From NCBI RefSeq assembly GCF_035582795.1, contig NC_134390.1, forward strand, positions 1,088,560 through 1,152,559: a stretch of 64,000 bases of DNA, given 5' to 3'. Numbering within the stretch: position 1 is the first letter of the stretch; each line of letters opens with the position of its first letter. Positions 46,111 to 58,936 of this stretch are shown piece by piece. The notes under the pieces were generated by a model that saw nothing but the letters and a program-made list of their open reading frames with translations, was not told where the DNA came from and searched no databases. The translations under genes were made by a program, and so were the position numbers. This stretch comes from Mycteria americana (taxonomy: Eukaryota; Chordata; Aves; Ciconiiformes; Ciconiidae).

Positions 46111-48700
46111 TAATCCAAAAGTTGGTGCGCCGGGCAGATATTTCTGTGCTCCTTCCCCGCCTTGGAGCAGCTTTCTGCTCCTCTGTTACTTTGGCGAAGT
46201 ATTGATTTTGTTATATTATTATTTATTTAAAAAAAAAAAAAAAAAGAAGCAGATTTCAGGAGGGATGAAGGCATGCTTTAGCTTAGAGCATCCTTTTCTC
46301 CCCCCTCCCGGAAAAGGTACGTGCTGCTTTTCCTATTTCCCAGAGCATGGGGAAGGGGGGAAAAAGGTGTTGGTTTTTTTTTTTAATTTGGTGAGGAAAT
46401 GCTGGCTGGGCCCTGAGGAAGGTGAGCTGCTCCCTGTCCCAGCCGGGACTTTTTTATCTTTCTTTATTGCTCTCAGGCTTTTCATTCCAGGCTGGTGTCC
46501 TCGCCTGGCAGATGGCATTTTAATAGGAATATCGGATTAAAATTACCTTCTCTCTCTGTTTCTCTCTCCTCCCCCCTCTTCTCTCCCCAATGTATACTCG
46601 GGATAACACGATTTTGCCCCAAAATCTCGCAGCCGCTGCCTCTTGCTGCAGGTTGGGCAGCACCTGGACGCGGGAAGGAGATCCCAGTGCCTGACTGGAG
46701 GTGACTGGGATGGGGACGGGGATCGGGGGGGGGGGGGGGAGGCTGTCTGGGGAGGAGGGGGGGCTCCAGGCCCTGCTGAACCCCCCTTTCCCGAGGGGAG
46801 CAGCCCCCAGGGAGGCTGGGGGGAAGGGGGGAGGCTGCACCCCCCTTCTTGGCTTTATATATATATATATATTGCTTTTTAAAAAAATATATCTGTTATT
46901 TTCTGTCTCTGCTAAGGCGGAGGGGCCTAATGCGGAACACATGGGCTCTGCCCCTGGGGTGGAAACGCGCCTTCCATAGGGTGTCCATACATCCCGGAGG
47001 CTCACACTTCGGTCCATATGGACTTCTCCATACCTACAGCCATATGGCACAGGCGCGGGGCTGAGAAAAACCTCCGTGGCGGGTCTCTAGGTGCCTCCCC
47101 ACGCCCTTTCCACCCACGAAGGGGTCGGGTGGGTGCAAACCACCCCCCCCCCCCCCCTCCAAACCCACTCGTGCACCGCCGAGAGGTGCGCGCACAACGT
47201 CTATACGTCTGCCGGCGTATTTGCATAGAGCTCAACCTATATGTTGCCAGGAGGGTGGCTCCGCTGTGCACCCAGACACGCACACGCAGGGTGACTCCTC
47301 CTGGGTCCTGCCAGCTATTTACAGGCGAAAACAAATGCTGGGAGAAGCCAATAAGCTCCATAAAACTTTATAGGATTTCCTTTACACATGGGAAACAAGG
47401 GAACAATTTCCTGAACCTGCCAAACAAAAGTTTCTTCCAGCAGCGGCTCCGGCTGCCTTGAGGGGTACAATTAGCAAATGGGGCACCTCCTCCTCCTCTC
47501 CGAGGGCTTTTATTTCAATTCTTATTATTTTATTTGATGGTTGTTATCGGGGGATGGTGGGGTTCTGGTTATTTGGCGGGTTGCGAGCTGCAAAGGTATT
47601 TAATTTGACTGTCGTTTAACAGTCAGCGGATAAAAATCCTCTTTTGGGGGGGATTTTTTTTTTTTTTTTCCCCGTCTCGACTGTCATTTTCCCGTCGGTT
47701 TGGAGTGAAATACTGCAAAGCCAAGCAAGGCATTTATCTGCTGCCTGTGTAAGAGTGGCTCCCCCACTCCTGGGGCCTGGGGTGATTTCAGGGGGGCTGG
47801 GTGGGCTCGGGAGCCATTCTAATCATCTCTTTCTTTTCTTTTTTTCTTCCCCCCCCGGTTTTTATTTTTTCCCCATGCTGTGTAAATCTATTGACTGGTT
47901 GTTCAGGCACAAAACCCTCTTGGCGTGTACTGGTAATTGCTCGTTATTCCGTTCAATTTTCTCTTAAGCAATGTCTTCCCCTCGCTCTCACCGGTATTAT
48001 TGCAGCGTCTCTGGGTTATTATTTTTTATTCTGATTACATTTCGCACTCTAACACCACCTTTTCCCTCTCCTTTTTAACCGGGAAGCTGTCAAGGCAGCT
48101 TGGGTCTGTCAAGGCAAGGGTTAACCAGCTCCCAGACCACGCGTGTTTTATCTGCGAGAGCAGGGGAAAAAAAAGGAAAACAACCCCGAAACACCCCTAA
48201 AAAAACCCACTTTAAATTTCAAACTTTCGCATTTCCACCCTGCGGAGCGGAGTGCGGCTACTTATGATTAATTATTGGCTTCTCCTGGCCCGGGGGGGGG
48301 TAGAGGGGGCCGGGGGGGGCTCTGCACCCCTCTTCCCTCTCTTCTTCAGGGCGCATTTTTCTGGGGACTGGTGGGTGTTTGGTGGATGTTGTTGCTGGTG
48401 CTGTCTGGAAGAGATTTGCCTTTTTATTTCCCCTCTCGGCTGCTCAATCCCTTCCCAAAGACTCAAGAAGGAAATAGAAAAGGACTTACCTTGCCCCGTC
48501 ATCCGTGTCAACCCCGTGAGAACTTAAAATGGCCCAAAACCAACAAACCAACCAAAGTTCCTTTTTTTTGTTTTTTTTTTTTATAGAAATCCAGGACTTT
48601 TTTTTTTTGTTTGGTTATTGGTTTTTTTGTTGTTGTTGTTGTTGTTGTTGTTGTGGCTAAAAAAAAAAAAAAGCAAAGCTCTTTTAGTTTCACCGAGAAC
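46111..48700. other. HOXC5-HOXC4 spacer, left part
   Basis: Unique sequence with short homopolymers, a TA repeat near 46856-46872, a palindrome GTCCATATGGAC (47012-47023) and a GTT repeat near 48630-48652. No gene seen. Confidence 0.5.
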
Positions 48701-49011
48701 ATGAGAACATTAGCAGAAATACTCATGGCTTCTATGTGAATTTAGTAGTTTAAAACTTTTGAAGGTTATTTATGTGGATGGCCCTAAGCAAAAGCCCTGA
48801 ATGGCTCTCAGGGAGCACGTGATGTCATTAAACTAAGTTTTATGGTTTGGGGGAGCTGACAAACCCACAATATATTTACATCATATATAATCTTAACTGT
48901 CCACCATCGCAGCTGCTAGAGCTGTTTAATGCTGGGACAGTGGGACAAGGCGCTTAGTGCGGAGCGCGGCGGCTGCGGGGCTCCTGGAGCAGCATCTCCC
49001 CGGCCACCCCA
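48701..49011 (+). promoter_or_regulatory. Candidate regulatory block and possible non-coding exon
   Basis: Unique sequence with CACGTGATGTCATTA (48818-48832), TTTTATGG (about 48838) and a GC-richer end that stops at a good splice donor, CCA|GTAAGT (49011/49012). It could be an alternative 5' exon of HOXC4, whose start codon is 14.7 kb downstream on the same strand. No transcript evidence is available. Confidence 0.3.
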
Positions 49012-50351
49012 GTAAGTTTTTCTCCTGAACTTTCCTTTTTCTTTTTCTTTTTTTTTTTTTTTTTTAAGTCTTTTTTAACCTCTTTTACTTATTCCCATTT
49101 TTTTAACCCTCTCTAGGAACGGCGAAACAATTTTTTGAAAGGGGGGGGTGGGTGGGTAAAATTCCCTTCCCCGCGTGGGAAAAGGGGGTGGGGGATGTGT
49201 TTTGAGGGGGGGGGGTAGAGCTGGAATGTGAGGTTTGCAAAGGGGCGAGCTGCAGGCAAGGATCTTATCTGGCAGGAATCGCAGCTCCCCCCCCCTTCAC
49301 CCCCCCGCCCTCGCATCCCCAGGGCTGCTGGAGAGGAGATAAGGCCAAAGAAGGTCTATACATTACTGGTTCGGCAGGCAAACCCCCCCCCCCCTTCCCC
49401 ATCAGCCGCCCCCCCCCGTCCAGCCTGGGCGCATCCCGAAGTTTCAACCCCATTCCTGAGTTTGGAAAGGGGGGGATTTATTTGTGGTTGGGGGGGCGGA
49501 GGGGGAGCTGGGCTTTGCAAGGAGAGGAAGGGAAAGGGAAAGAAATGGGGAAAAAAATGAGAAAAAAAGGGGGAAAGCCCTAAGTGGTGCCGAGGAAGCG
49601 GCCGCGCCGGGAAGGGCATGCGCGGGGGGGGGGGGGGCGGGCGGGGCCGCTGCAGGTGTGCGGAGGGAGGGTCGCTCCGTGGGCGGCCCCCACGGGGAGG
49701 GGGGGATGCCCACGCCGAGGGGAAGAGGCTCTGTGAAGAGAGTGGACCCCCCCCCACCTCGCCCCGTGGGGAATGGTTGGTGAAGTGGGGCTTGTCACGC
49801 GTGTGTGTGTGTGTGTAGGGGGGTGTCACGCGTGGGGCAGGGCCATCTCCTGGGTCTGAGTGGTAGCTGAGGCTCCTCCCGGCGACTTCTTGGGGTGCCG
49901 GGATGCCCCCAACCCCGGGGGTCCCTTTGGGGTCAAACCTCCCCGAGGAGCCCGGGGCGGTGGGGAGGGGGGGGGTGAAGGAGGGGGGTGCAACCCACTG
50001 GGAACCCGGGACGGGGGAGAGATGGCCTTGCTCCCTGGCTCCCACCCCGGGGTGCCCTCCACGAGGAGTGGGTCCCACGGAAAACAACGGGGCACCCCCT
50101 CCCCACCCCCTCCCAGACAATAGTGGGGCCCCTATTGTTCCCGGGGGGGGGGGGCAGGTGCTCAGCTTTGTGTGTCCCCCCCCCGCGAGGCCCCATCCTG
50201 GTGTCATCCCAGGCCTGGTGTTTAGGGGGGACGCATCCTCGGGGGGGGGGGGGGGCACGTCTTGTATTTGGGGGGGGGCACAGTGCAGGGAGCAGAGGCC
50301 GCAGATTCCCACCCGTGACGTGAGTTGTCTGGAGGGGTTTCCACCCGGGAG

Positions 50352-50640
50352 TGCACGCTCACACCCACGCGCACCCACGCACAAGCACGAACGCACGCAC
50401 ACGCGTGTGTGCGCGCAGGCAGGCGTACAAATGCACGCAGAGGGGCACGAACACACGTGCACGTACATGCGAGCGTGCAAATGCGCACACACGCGCACGC
50501 CTAGGCCAGCACACGTGCAAGCAAGCAAATGCACGCTCATATGCACGCACATGCGCACGCACGTGCTCACGAGGGCGTGCATGCACCCCCCCTGCAAGTG
50601 CACGCGCACACGCAAGGCCTCGCACGCGCACAAACGCCCA
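50352..50640 (+). repeat. Degenerate (CACGCA)n alternating purine-pyrimidine repeat
   Basis: Nearly 290 bp of ACAC/ACGC/GTGC-rich DNA, largely alternating purine and pyrimidine with many CpG. Such sequence can adopt Z-DNA. Confidence 0.85.
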
Positions 50641-51480
50641 CAAACCCGGTGTGCGACCTCCCCCGTGGGTGCTGGGGGGCTCTGTGGGTGCTGGGGGGGG
50701 TGTCTGTGGGTGCTGAACCTCTGCCGGCAGCTCCCTTGCAGGGATGGGGACCCCCCCCGCCCTTGCAGCCAGGGCCAGACCCCCCTCCTCCGTACCCCAG
50801 GGACCACTGCTCCCCACCCAGAGGGGGGGGACAGGGCTGCCCCCCCACCCTGGGGTGCTCGGGGAGCAGGAGGGCAGCCGGGCTGCACCCCACTCCGCAG
50901 GCACAACCTTTGGGGAAAGGATGGAGGCAGGGACATGGTGAAACACCCAGGGACCCCCAAATCTTTTCCTCTCCAGAGCCCTGTGGGGGCTTAAGCCCCC
51001 CCCAAAAGCAGGGAGCAACCCAGCAGGAGGGTCTGGGGCAGCACCCTGGGACCTGTGGTCCTTTTGGGGCGCCCGGTGTGGGGGGAGGGATTTTAAGCCC
51101 CTTCTCCATGTGCCTTACTCGGGGACCCTCAATTGGGGGTGTCCCGCGGGGGCTGAGCCCTCCCGGGGGGAGCAGTTCTCTGTCCCAGAGGGTCTTGGCG
51201 AGGTCAGAGGGAGGGTTTCAGCGATTGGGGGGGGGCCTGCTCTTCTGCAGAAGCCTTGTAAGCCCCCCCAGCCCTCGCTGCCCCCTTTTTGCACCCCCAT
51301 TTTGACACCTTGGGGCTGCACAAACCAATGCAGAGGCGTATTTTGGGGGGGCCGGGTTTTAGTCTCCATCATGAGGATGGAGAAGAATTTTTCCCCCCAA
51401 ACCCACTGGGAAGGTGGATTCCGCCCCCCCCCCCCCCCGCCCCGGGCAGATCTGTTTACCTGAGCCCTATGCAACAATGG

Positions 51481-51522
51481 GGCTCTATAGGGCTCATCTA
51501 TAGGGCTCGCCTATAGGGCTCC
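51481..51522 (+). repeat. 13-bp tandem repeat GGCTCNNCTATAG
   Basis: One shortened and two full units (51481-51490, 51491-51503, 51504-51516), plus a partial fourth. Confidence 0.9.
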
Positions 51523-51674
51523 ATCGCTGGGGCGGGTGTGCCCTGAGCATGCCACCTCCGAGGATATATCAAAAAATAGCATCAGAAATAATCAGTATTT
51601 TCTTTACCCCCCCTCCCCAAGCAGAGAGGTGTCCCCACGGGAGTGGGACAAGGCCACTGTCCCCAGTTCAGGGC

Positions 51675-51716
51675 TCTCCGGGGGGGTCCCCGGGGTCTCC
51701 GGGGGGGTCCCTGGGG
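51675..51716 (+). repeat. 21-bp tandem duplication, GC-rich
   Basis: Two adjacent copies (51675-51695, 51696-51716) starting TCTCCGGGGGGGTCCC and differing at one base. Confidence 0.9.
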
Positions 51717-51850
51717 TCTCAGCATCCTTTTCTCGCCCCCCACCTCCCCCCCGCCTCCGGGACAGGGCATGTCCTGTCCCGGCCTGGCTGGGTGCTGCGG
51801 GCTTGGAAAGGGGGAAAATGCTAAAAAATAGATTTATTCCCTTTATTTAG

Positions 51851-53660
51851 CGGTGGTTAATAGTGGGAAATGATGCTAGGAAAAAAACCCGCTGCCAAAA
51901 ACTCGGGCAGCTCCCAGCCTGGGGAGCTGGGAACACGCAGGGGCTGGGGGGACCCTGGAGCACCCTCACCCCCCCCCCATCACCCCAAACCCCACGAAAA
52001 GTCCTTGCGAGGCTCGTTTAAAAAAATGTGATTCTGGGATAAGACGAAGTCGCTCAAAACCTGGAAGCATCCAAAAGGGAAGAGGGGATTTGGGGGGACC
52101 GGTCCCCCCAGCTTCACCAGGGACCACCAGCGCTTTCCGGGGGTAAAAGGGGATGCTCTCCCACGCGTGTCGAGGCTGGCTGTGGCAGAAACACGGGGGG
52201 GTCGCAGATTTGGGGAGAAAGAAGAAAGTTTGTTGCGTCCGACGTGAAACTCGGCTCTTTCTTTCCCCTGCGACCTCTCATTTCCCACCTCTTCCTCTCG
52301 GCGATGGCTGGGGGGGGGGTTAAAAAGAGGTGCCGGGTTGCAGACATTTCTTCCGGATATTTTAGGGCTTTTATATTTTAAATTAAATATAATTTAATTT
52401 GAGGTTAGATGCTGCTCGCCTTTGCGTATGCGACCGGGAGAGCTCCCAGTCGTCTGTTGTGTGAATTACGGGATTAAAAACCTCCAGTGCTCCTAAGAAA
52501 TCCCCCGTTGGAGTAACAAGCACAAGAATTTTCTGCATAATTGGACAGCAGAAAGAAAAAAATAAAGTCCGGGGAATAGAATTTCCTCGCATCCAGCTCG
52601 GTGTTGGGAAAAAAAAAAGGGGTTATTGGAGGGTGGATGAGAGGACGGAGGAAATCCGGCTGAAATAGGTGCAGCCCGATGTTTCCATCCCATCATCTGG
52701 GTGGGTTTTTTTTCACTCCCCGAGGTGGGGAAGAGAGTTTCTGAAGATCATCTTCCATTTCCCCCCTGCCCCTTCCCCAGCAGCCGGGCTGCGGAGCCGC
52801 CTGTCCCTGCAGATCCTATTGATGGATTGATTTTATTGATTTATTATCCACTCCTCAAAGCGCGTTTCTATCAAATGATGTTTTGATCTGGGTTTTCCCG
52901 GTCAAGAGTTGAATCCCGAGTTATCGATTTATATTTTTCCCCTCTTTTTTTTTTTGGTGGGGGGGAGGCATTATTTGCCATTTTCCTCTTGCCTGGCAGA
53001 CACGACCCCTTTTCCCAGCAGGGACTGGGAATTTCCATCCTCCCCATCCACTTTCCCTGCTTTTAGGAAGGAAGGGACGAAAGAAAATAAACACCCCAAT
53101 GACTTTCGCTCCGGACACATCCTTTATATCTCTTTATCCCAACTCTTTTCTCCTCCTTATGGGGAAAAGGGTCAAAGCACCACGCTTTGGCCAGACCTGA
53201 GATAAACCCCACCTTTATTTCCCCCTATATCCAATTTATTCCTCCTTTTTCCTCCTGCTTGAGCTGCGTCTATGTGCAGATTTCTACTACACGCAGCCAT
53301 AGGCACCGGTATGCTGTGCATGTAGCAGTATGGATATTCTATACGTGCAGTCCATAGGTGGCTGGGAGGCTGCAGAGGGTGTGCACACAGACACGCACAC
53401 TTATCTAAACAGACACAGATATATTTAAATGTTTTCTTGGCACTTAGCAGATTCCTCTGGTTCCCTCTCAGCAGTAAAATAATCACCAGGGAAGGGAGAG
53501 CGGCTACTGTTGACCTCTGGTATTTATCCGCGTCCAGGGCAGGATTTTAAGAGTTTGCTGGAGTTCGGGCAAGAGGAGCTGGTGCTCACCCTGCTTTAAA
53601 AACAGAAACTTTATTTCCCCTAGGTTTAGGCGAAATAAATAAATACAGCTCGGAGGGAGT
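51851..53660. other. HOXC5-HOXC4 spacer, middle part
   Basis: Unique sequence of mixed composition; the stretch 52370-52600 is AT-rich. No gene seen. Confidence 0.5.
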
Positions 53661-53924
53661 CAGCAGTATGCGATACGGGTTTTGCAATTTGGGTCGTATT
53701 TTTGTTTTCAAGACACCCGCTCCCCCCTCGCCCCGACCCCCCGAGCCGGCGCTGCGGGGCTCGGCTCCGTCCCGGCTCCCGGGCGGGGGGGTGAAGGCAG
53801 CCGGGGGGCTCTGCTGGGAGACCCCCGAGCCGCCAGCCCCCCAAAACCCGGCAAACGCGCCGGGATCTCTTCTGCCAGGCGCGGGGTGTTGGCGAACACA
53901 CCTCCATCCCTGATGTAATTCCTT
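53661..53924. other. Small CpG-rich block
   Basis: Short CpG-dense segment (53710-53890) next to a pyrimidine repeat array. No gene or promoter element recognised. Confidence 0.4.
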
Positions 53925-54173
53925 CCGCCTTTCTTCCTCTTTTCTTCCTTTTCTGCCTCTTTTCTTCCTGTTGTCTTCCTATTTCCTTCCTTCCTTCCTT
54001 CCTTCCTTCCTTCCTTCCTTCCTTCCTTCCTTCCTTCCTTCCTTCCTTCCTTCCTTCCTTCCTTCCTTCCCTGTCTCTTTTCTTCCTTCCTTTTTTCTTT
54101 TTCTTTCTTTCTTTCATTCTTTCTTTCTTTCTTTCTTTCATTCTTTCATTAATTTTCTTTCTATTTTTCTTTC

Positions 54174-54260
<87 letters not shown>

Positions 54261-54500
54261 CTCTCTCTCTTTCTCTCCTTCCTTCCTTTCCTTTCCTTTC
54301 TCTTTTCTTTCTTTCTTTCTCACTTTCTCACTTCCTCTCCTTCCTCCCTCCCTCCCCCCCTTCTCTCTTTCTCTCTCGGCCTCTCCCCCCCCCCTTCTCT
54401 CTCCCTTTCTCGCCATCTCTTTTTCTTTCCATATTTCCCTCTCATTCTCTCTCTCTCTCCCCATCTCATCTTTTTTTCTCTCTTCTCCCTCTTATCCTCC
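53925..54500 (+). repeat. Pyrimidine repeat array: (CTTC)n then (CTTT)n
   Basis: About 575 bp of C/T-only tetranucleotides. A nearly perfect TTCC array (53975-54070) is followed by TTCT units (54095-54260) and mixed CT sequence. Its open frames are repeat translations. Confidence 0.95.
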
Positions 54501-55857
54501 ACCCCTCGTCTCCCCCTCCCCCAAACTCTGCTTTTCCACCCCAAACCGAAGGCACCTCACTTGAAGCCCCCCCCCAAAAGCCTGAGCAGCCCCTGGGCAA
54601 ACCCCAGCACCTGGGGGATTTTCCCCCCCTATTTCTCCCCATTCACTCGTTCCCGTGTTTATTTTTAAGGCCTTTCCCCCTCACCACCACCACCCCCCCC
54701 AGCAGATTCGTCCTCCGTATGGACCTTGGGGTGGGGCACAGCTTGGGGGGTACAGCTTGGGGGACACACAGCTTGGGGGAGGACACAGCTCCTGCAAAGC
54801 TCAAACCCTCCTCTCCTTTTGGGGTGTGGGGGGGGACACCGTCCCTCTGCTAGAGCCACATTAGGGGGTTTGCAGGCCAAGCTTGATGAGTTTCTGTAAT
54901 TAATAACGAGGTACTTCGTGTGCCCCCCCCCGATGCTCCCCCCCTCTCCGCACCCTTCACCGGGATCCAGCATCCAGCGCACTTCGCCCAAATGCCCCCC
55001 AAATTTGGGATCTAAGCAAATCCCCCCCCCTTCCAAGAGCCACCCCGGTGCGTGCAACCCCCCCGGGTGCTGAGAGAGATTTTTGGGGAGCAAGGAGGGG
55101 TTTCTCTGCTGGGGGGTGTGCGTGTGCTGGGCATTCCCCTTCTTCTTTTGCCCCTTGGGCATTTCTTCTCCCTCTGGAGCACACGGGTGGGATTTTTTTG
55201 GGGGAAAAAAAGCCACTTGGGTGCGTGGGCTTGTGCGTGGCCACGCGTGTCCCGCACAAACAAAACTCCCTTTTCCCTGCTATTTTCCTTCCTCTCCTTT
55301 CTGAGGCAGAATAAAGCCCTTTTGCATGTTGGAAAAGGGGGAAATATTTACCTGCAGACTCAAGCTGACACTTTACATCTGTGTCTGCTCCTCTTCGGTA
55401 CCTGTCTCTTGTCGAAATTAATTCTCTCTAATATTGTGGCGAACTAGAAAGCTTTAAAAAATAGGCTGGGGTTGGAACGGCTGGGTCATGTGTGAGGGGA
55501 GAAGTGGAGTATGAACAAACCGATATTTTATGGGAGGCTTTCAGCCTGCCGCACGAACGCCTAATCCTTCACTTAAGCCCCAAAAGCGATGTTTCCAGTC
55601 AGATCTGGGGCTTAAAAGCAGATTTTGGGGAGCTGCGGTTTGCACAGCCCCTCGCAGGCTGCTCCGTGCAGCGACCCTCACCGTGTCCTCTGGGCCAAGG
55701 GCTGCTTTCCCTTTCTTTTCCATTCCCCCCCCCCCAGAAAATCAGCTTACCTTTCCCAGTTTTCCCAGAGAATCTAAAGGACCGGGAGCACCTTTTAGCG
55801 TTGGGAAAAGGCGATTTTCCCCCCAAAACCTCTACGGCCCAGGCAAGCAGGCCATGA
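54501..55857. other. HOXC5-HOXC4 spacer
   Basis: C-rich unique sequence with a short tandem of CACAGCTTGGGGG units at 54733-54790. No gene seen. Confidence 0.5.
54733..54790 (+). repeat. Imperfect tandem of ACAGCTTGGGGG units
   Basis: Three copies about 16-19 bp apart, then a partial fourth (ACAGCT). Confidence 0.85.
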
Positions 55858-55985
55858 TTTTTTTTTCCTTCTTTTTTTTCCTTCTTTTTTTTTCCCCTTT
55901 TTTCTCCTTTTTTCTTTCTTTTTTTTTTCCTTCCTTTTTTTCTTTTTTTTTCTTTTTTTTCTTTCTTTTCTTTTTTTTTTTTTTT
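55858..55985 (+). repeat. T-rich pyrimidine tract
   Basis: About 130 bp of T runs broken by single C or CC, ending TTTTTTCAG at 55985-55988, a splice-acceptor-like context with no visible exon. Confidence 0.9.
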
Positions 55986-55988
55986 CAG

Positions 55989-58437
55989 GGAAGCAGCCGA
56001 TTTCTTATCAGGTCGGGATTGATGCCGGCGGCCTGCTTCTCTAGATCATCCCCGCGGCTCCTCTTGTTCCAGCCCGGCTCCCTTTGCTCCCGGGGCCGTG
56101 AGTGATGGCTCCCGCAGCTCCCCATGCCGCCAGAATCCTAATGGCCCCACGGAGGGGGGGACACCCTCTCCCCCCATTTTACTAGCAGGAAATTTTAGGG
56201 AGACCCCCCCCCCAAAAAAAATAAAAGACCTCAGGGCTCACCCTTCCTCAGCCCCTCTTGCTGGAGGCCCCCGCGGAAGCCACGAAACGTTTTATTAAAA
56301 GGTTTTGATGGATTCGCCTTGGGGATTAACTAAGATAATAGTTTATTGCACTGCGAAAGATTAAACTGAAAGTACCCTAGTGAAAAAAAATAAATAAACA
56401 TTAAAGGGAGCGGGGAGCGCTTTTCCTAGCGTGAAATCCCTTCTTTCCCACCCTAAAAAGGGTCTCCCGGGCTCCGCGCCGCCTTCCCAGGGCGTTATTA
56501 TTATTATTGCAATTATTATTAAGATTTAAATACATGTGATGGCTCGGCGAAGCGGTTGGCCAGGCTTCAGGCTGCGGAGGGGCCATCCCTCGCCATCCCT
56601 ACCCCACGGGGGAGCAGAATTACCCCTGAGAAAAACCCAATTTCCCCGCCTCACCCCGAGCTGTCAGGGCTGGGGCTGCGCCCATGGGCGCGGAGCTGCG
56701 CGCATCTGGGTCGTTGTCGGGTTTAAAGAGCGTGTTTACACCTCGAGAGAGTTTAAAACACGGCCCGAAAGGCGATAAAACCGGGACTTTAAATCATCCT
56801 GCCCTTCATCCCATCGCTTCCCCATCTGCAGCTGGCTGCCATGCTGGGGATCTGCCCTCCGTGTGATGCTGCCGGGCCCCGCAGGGGCAGGACCCACTCC
56901 CCACGCGTGTCGTCCGCTTTTCCATCCCTCCTCACCCCACTTTTCATTGACCTGCAGCCAGAGGAAGGGATACCCCAGGTTTTTAGTACCAGCGGGGTAT
57001 TGATCCCAGCTCTCCGCAGCCTCCAAGGTGAATGGACGGGGGCTGGGTGTCTCAGGGATGGGTTTGCTCAGAGCAACGCGGCCATTTGAACACCCAGGCG
57101 GAAAAAAAAAGAGGCTTTTCTGCATGTTTTTTTGGCTGCTTTTTGCTTAAAAAGTGCTGGGTCGCGTCCCCGGAGGCAGCCCCCCCCGGGATTGATTTTT
57201 AATTGCAAAGGGTGTTAAAAATCGCAGGGATGAGCGCAGCCTGCTAAAAACTGGGCTTCGTCTTGGCTTGGCAGGACTCAAAATGCAGCGAAAAGAGGGA
57301 GTTTTCGCTTATTTTATCCCCTTCCCCCCCGTTTTGGTGCCAGGCCAGAGGTTCTGCATCCCTGCGAGTGAAGGCTGAGCCACCTCTGCCACGTTTCCTC
57401 TGCAGCAGCAGCGGGTCAGGGCTCCCCCCTCCCCAAATTCCCCGGTATAACCCCCCCGGCTGGGGCTGGATTAACTTTCTGGGGGGAAAAAAAGAAACCC
57501 AACCAAACAAAACCCCCTTCATTTTTATCCTCTGTCCCTACACAGAAACTTTTTCCAGCCCCTTCTCCCCGGCCCAAGCCACCAAGAAGGACTCGGGATG
57601 ATGGAGCCGAGAAGTGGATTTGCGACCCGGGGGGGTCTGGGGAAGGAGGCTGGGGGGGGGGGGGGGGAATGATGTTAATTATTAATATTGTCATCCCGGA
57701 GGAAGATTTCCAGGGGGTGAGAGCAGTAAGTACCACTCAAGCAGAAGCTCTCTCCAACAAGAGGGATCAGCCTCGAGTTTGTATATGTTTCCATCCCATA
57801 CAATAACAGCTATAGATCTGCTAATGGGCTCGCTGCAGCCCCTGGACACTTTCTCCTACAACTTTCACTTCCCCCCCCCCCCCCCCCAAACACGCCCTTT
57901 CCCCAATACAAGCCCAATGTTTTCTTTTCAACTTAACCCAGGGTTCAGCAATTATCCAGCGGGTCAGTATAAGTCGTCTTTGTCTACGAAAAGTCAAGGA
58001 GAAATCTTAGTCCCTGTGTATACATCACTTAAAAGCATCCCCCAGCCGAGTCCTCCTCTGCCTCTCGCCCCCCCCCCCAATAAACCCTCCCTCAAATAAA
58101 TATTTTAAGCCTAAAAAAAAAAAAAAAAAAGGATCTGAAGGAAGCAAAAGGGAGAAAACCCTCCCCAAGGCCAACAAACCAGGGGAGAGCCCAGATGTGG
58201 TCACATGAACTAGGGCGACCCAGCACACAAATAAAAACCCGGGGAAGAAAATGAGTGCGAGGGTTATTGCTCAGCTCCAGTTCCGAGCGGCTCTGGAAGG
58301 GGTTGATTTGCTGGGGAGCAGAGCTGCAGCAGAAAGCTGGGGCTGCCCGGTCCTGCTAAACCGCAGGACAAGTTGGAGAGGAAAAGAGGAGGAACTTGAT
58401 TACTGGCGTTTTTGATTTATTGTAAATCAAAGCTTTC
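55989..58437. other. HOXC5-HOXC4 spacer
   Basis: Mostly unique sequence with C and G runs (57650-57668, 57871-57887). No gene seen. Confidence 0.5.
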
Positions 58438-58936
58438 CAAAAAAAAGGGGAAAAAAAAAAGAAAAAAAAAGGAAAAAAGAGAAAAGAAAAAGAAAAAGAA
58501 AAAGAAAGGAGAAAAGAAAAAGAAAAAGGAAAAGAAAAAGAAAAAGGAAAAGAAAAAGAAAAAGGAAAAGGAAAAGGAAAAGGAAAAGGAAAAGGAAAAG
58601 GAAAAGAAAAAGAAAAGGAAAAAGAAAAAGAAAAAGAAAAAGAAAAAGAAAAAGAAAAAGAAAAAGGAAAAGGAAAAGGAAAAGGAAAAGGAAAAGAAAA
58701 AGAAAAAGAAAAAGAAAAAGAAAAAGAAAAAGAAAAAGAAAAAGAAAAAGAAAAAGAAAAAGAAAAAGAAAAAAGAAAAAGGAAAAAAGGAAAAGAAAAA
58801 GGAAAAAGAAAAGGAAAAGAAAAAGAAAAAGAAAAAGAAACAAGAAACAAGAAAACAAGAAAAAAGAAAAAAAACAGGGGAAAAAAACAGAAAAAAAAAC
58901 AGAAAAAAAGGAAAAAAATTTAAAAAGAAAAAAAAA
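58438..58936 (+). repeat. (AAAAAG)n / (AAAAGG)n hexanucleotide array
   Basis: About 500 bp of purine-only hexanucleotide repeat with internal switching between AAAAAG and AAAAGG blocks. Long frames on both strands (Lys-rich or Phe/Leu/Ser-rich) are repeat translations. Confidence 0.95.

Larger units (their letters stand above)
49012..51850. other. GC-rich low-complexity block in the HOXC5-HOXC4 spacer
   Basis: About 2.8 kb dominated by C and G runs and CpG-rich degenerate repeats. Open frames of up to 534 codons (49356-50960, minus) and 363 codons (49903-50994, plus) overlap each other and consist of Pro/Gly/Arg/His/Ala-rich low-complexity sequence without domains. They reflect the lack of AT-rich stop codons, not genes. 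Confidence 0.7.

Noticed and set aside
47012-47023. Palindrome GTCCATATGGAC
   Set aside because: A single perfect 12-bp palindrome in spacer DNA without further context is too little to assign a function.
49356-50960. 534-codon open frame on the minus strand, with a 363-codon overlapping frame on the plus strand
   Set aside because: Both are Pro/Gly/Arg/Cys/His-rich translations of GC-rich degenerate repeats with no domain, no clear promoter and heavy mutual overlap; stop codons are rare in such DNA.
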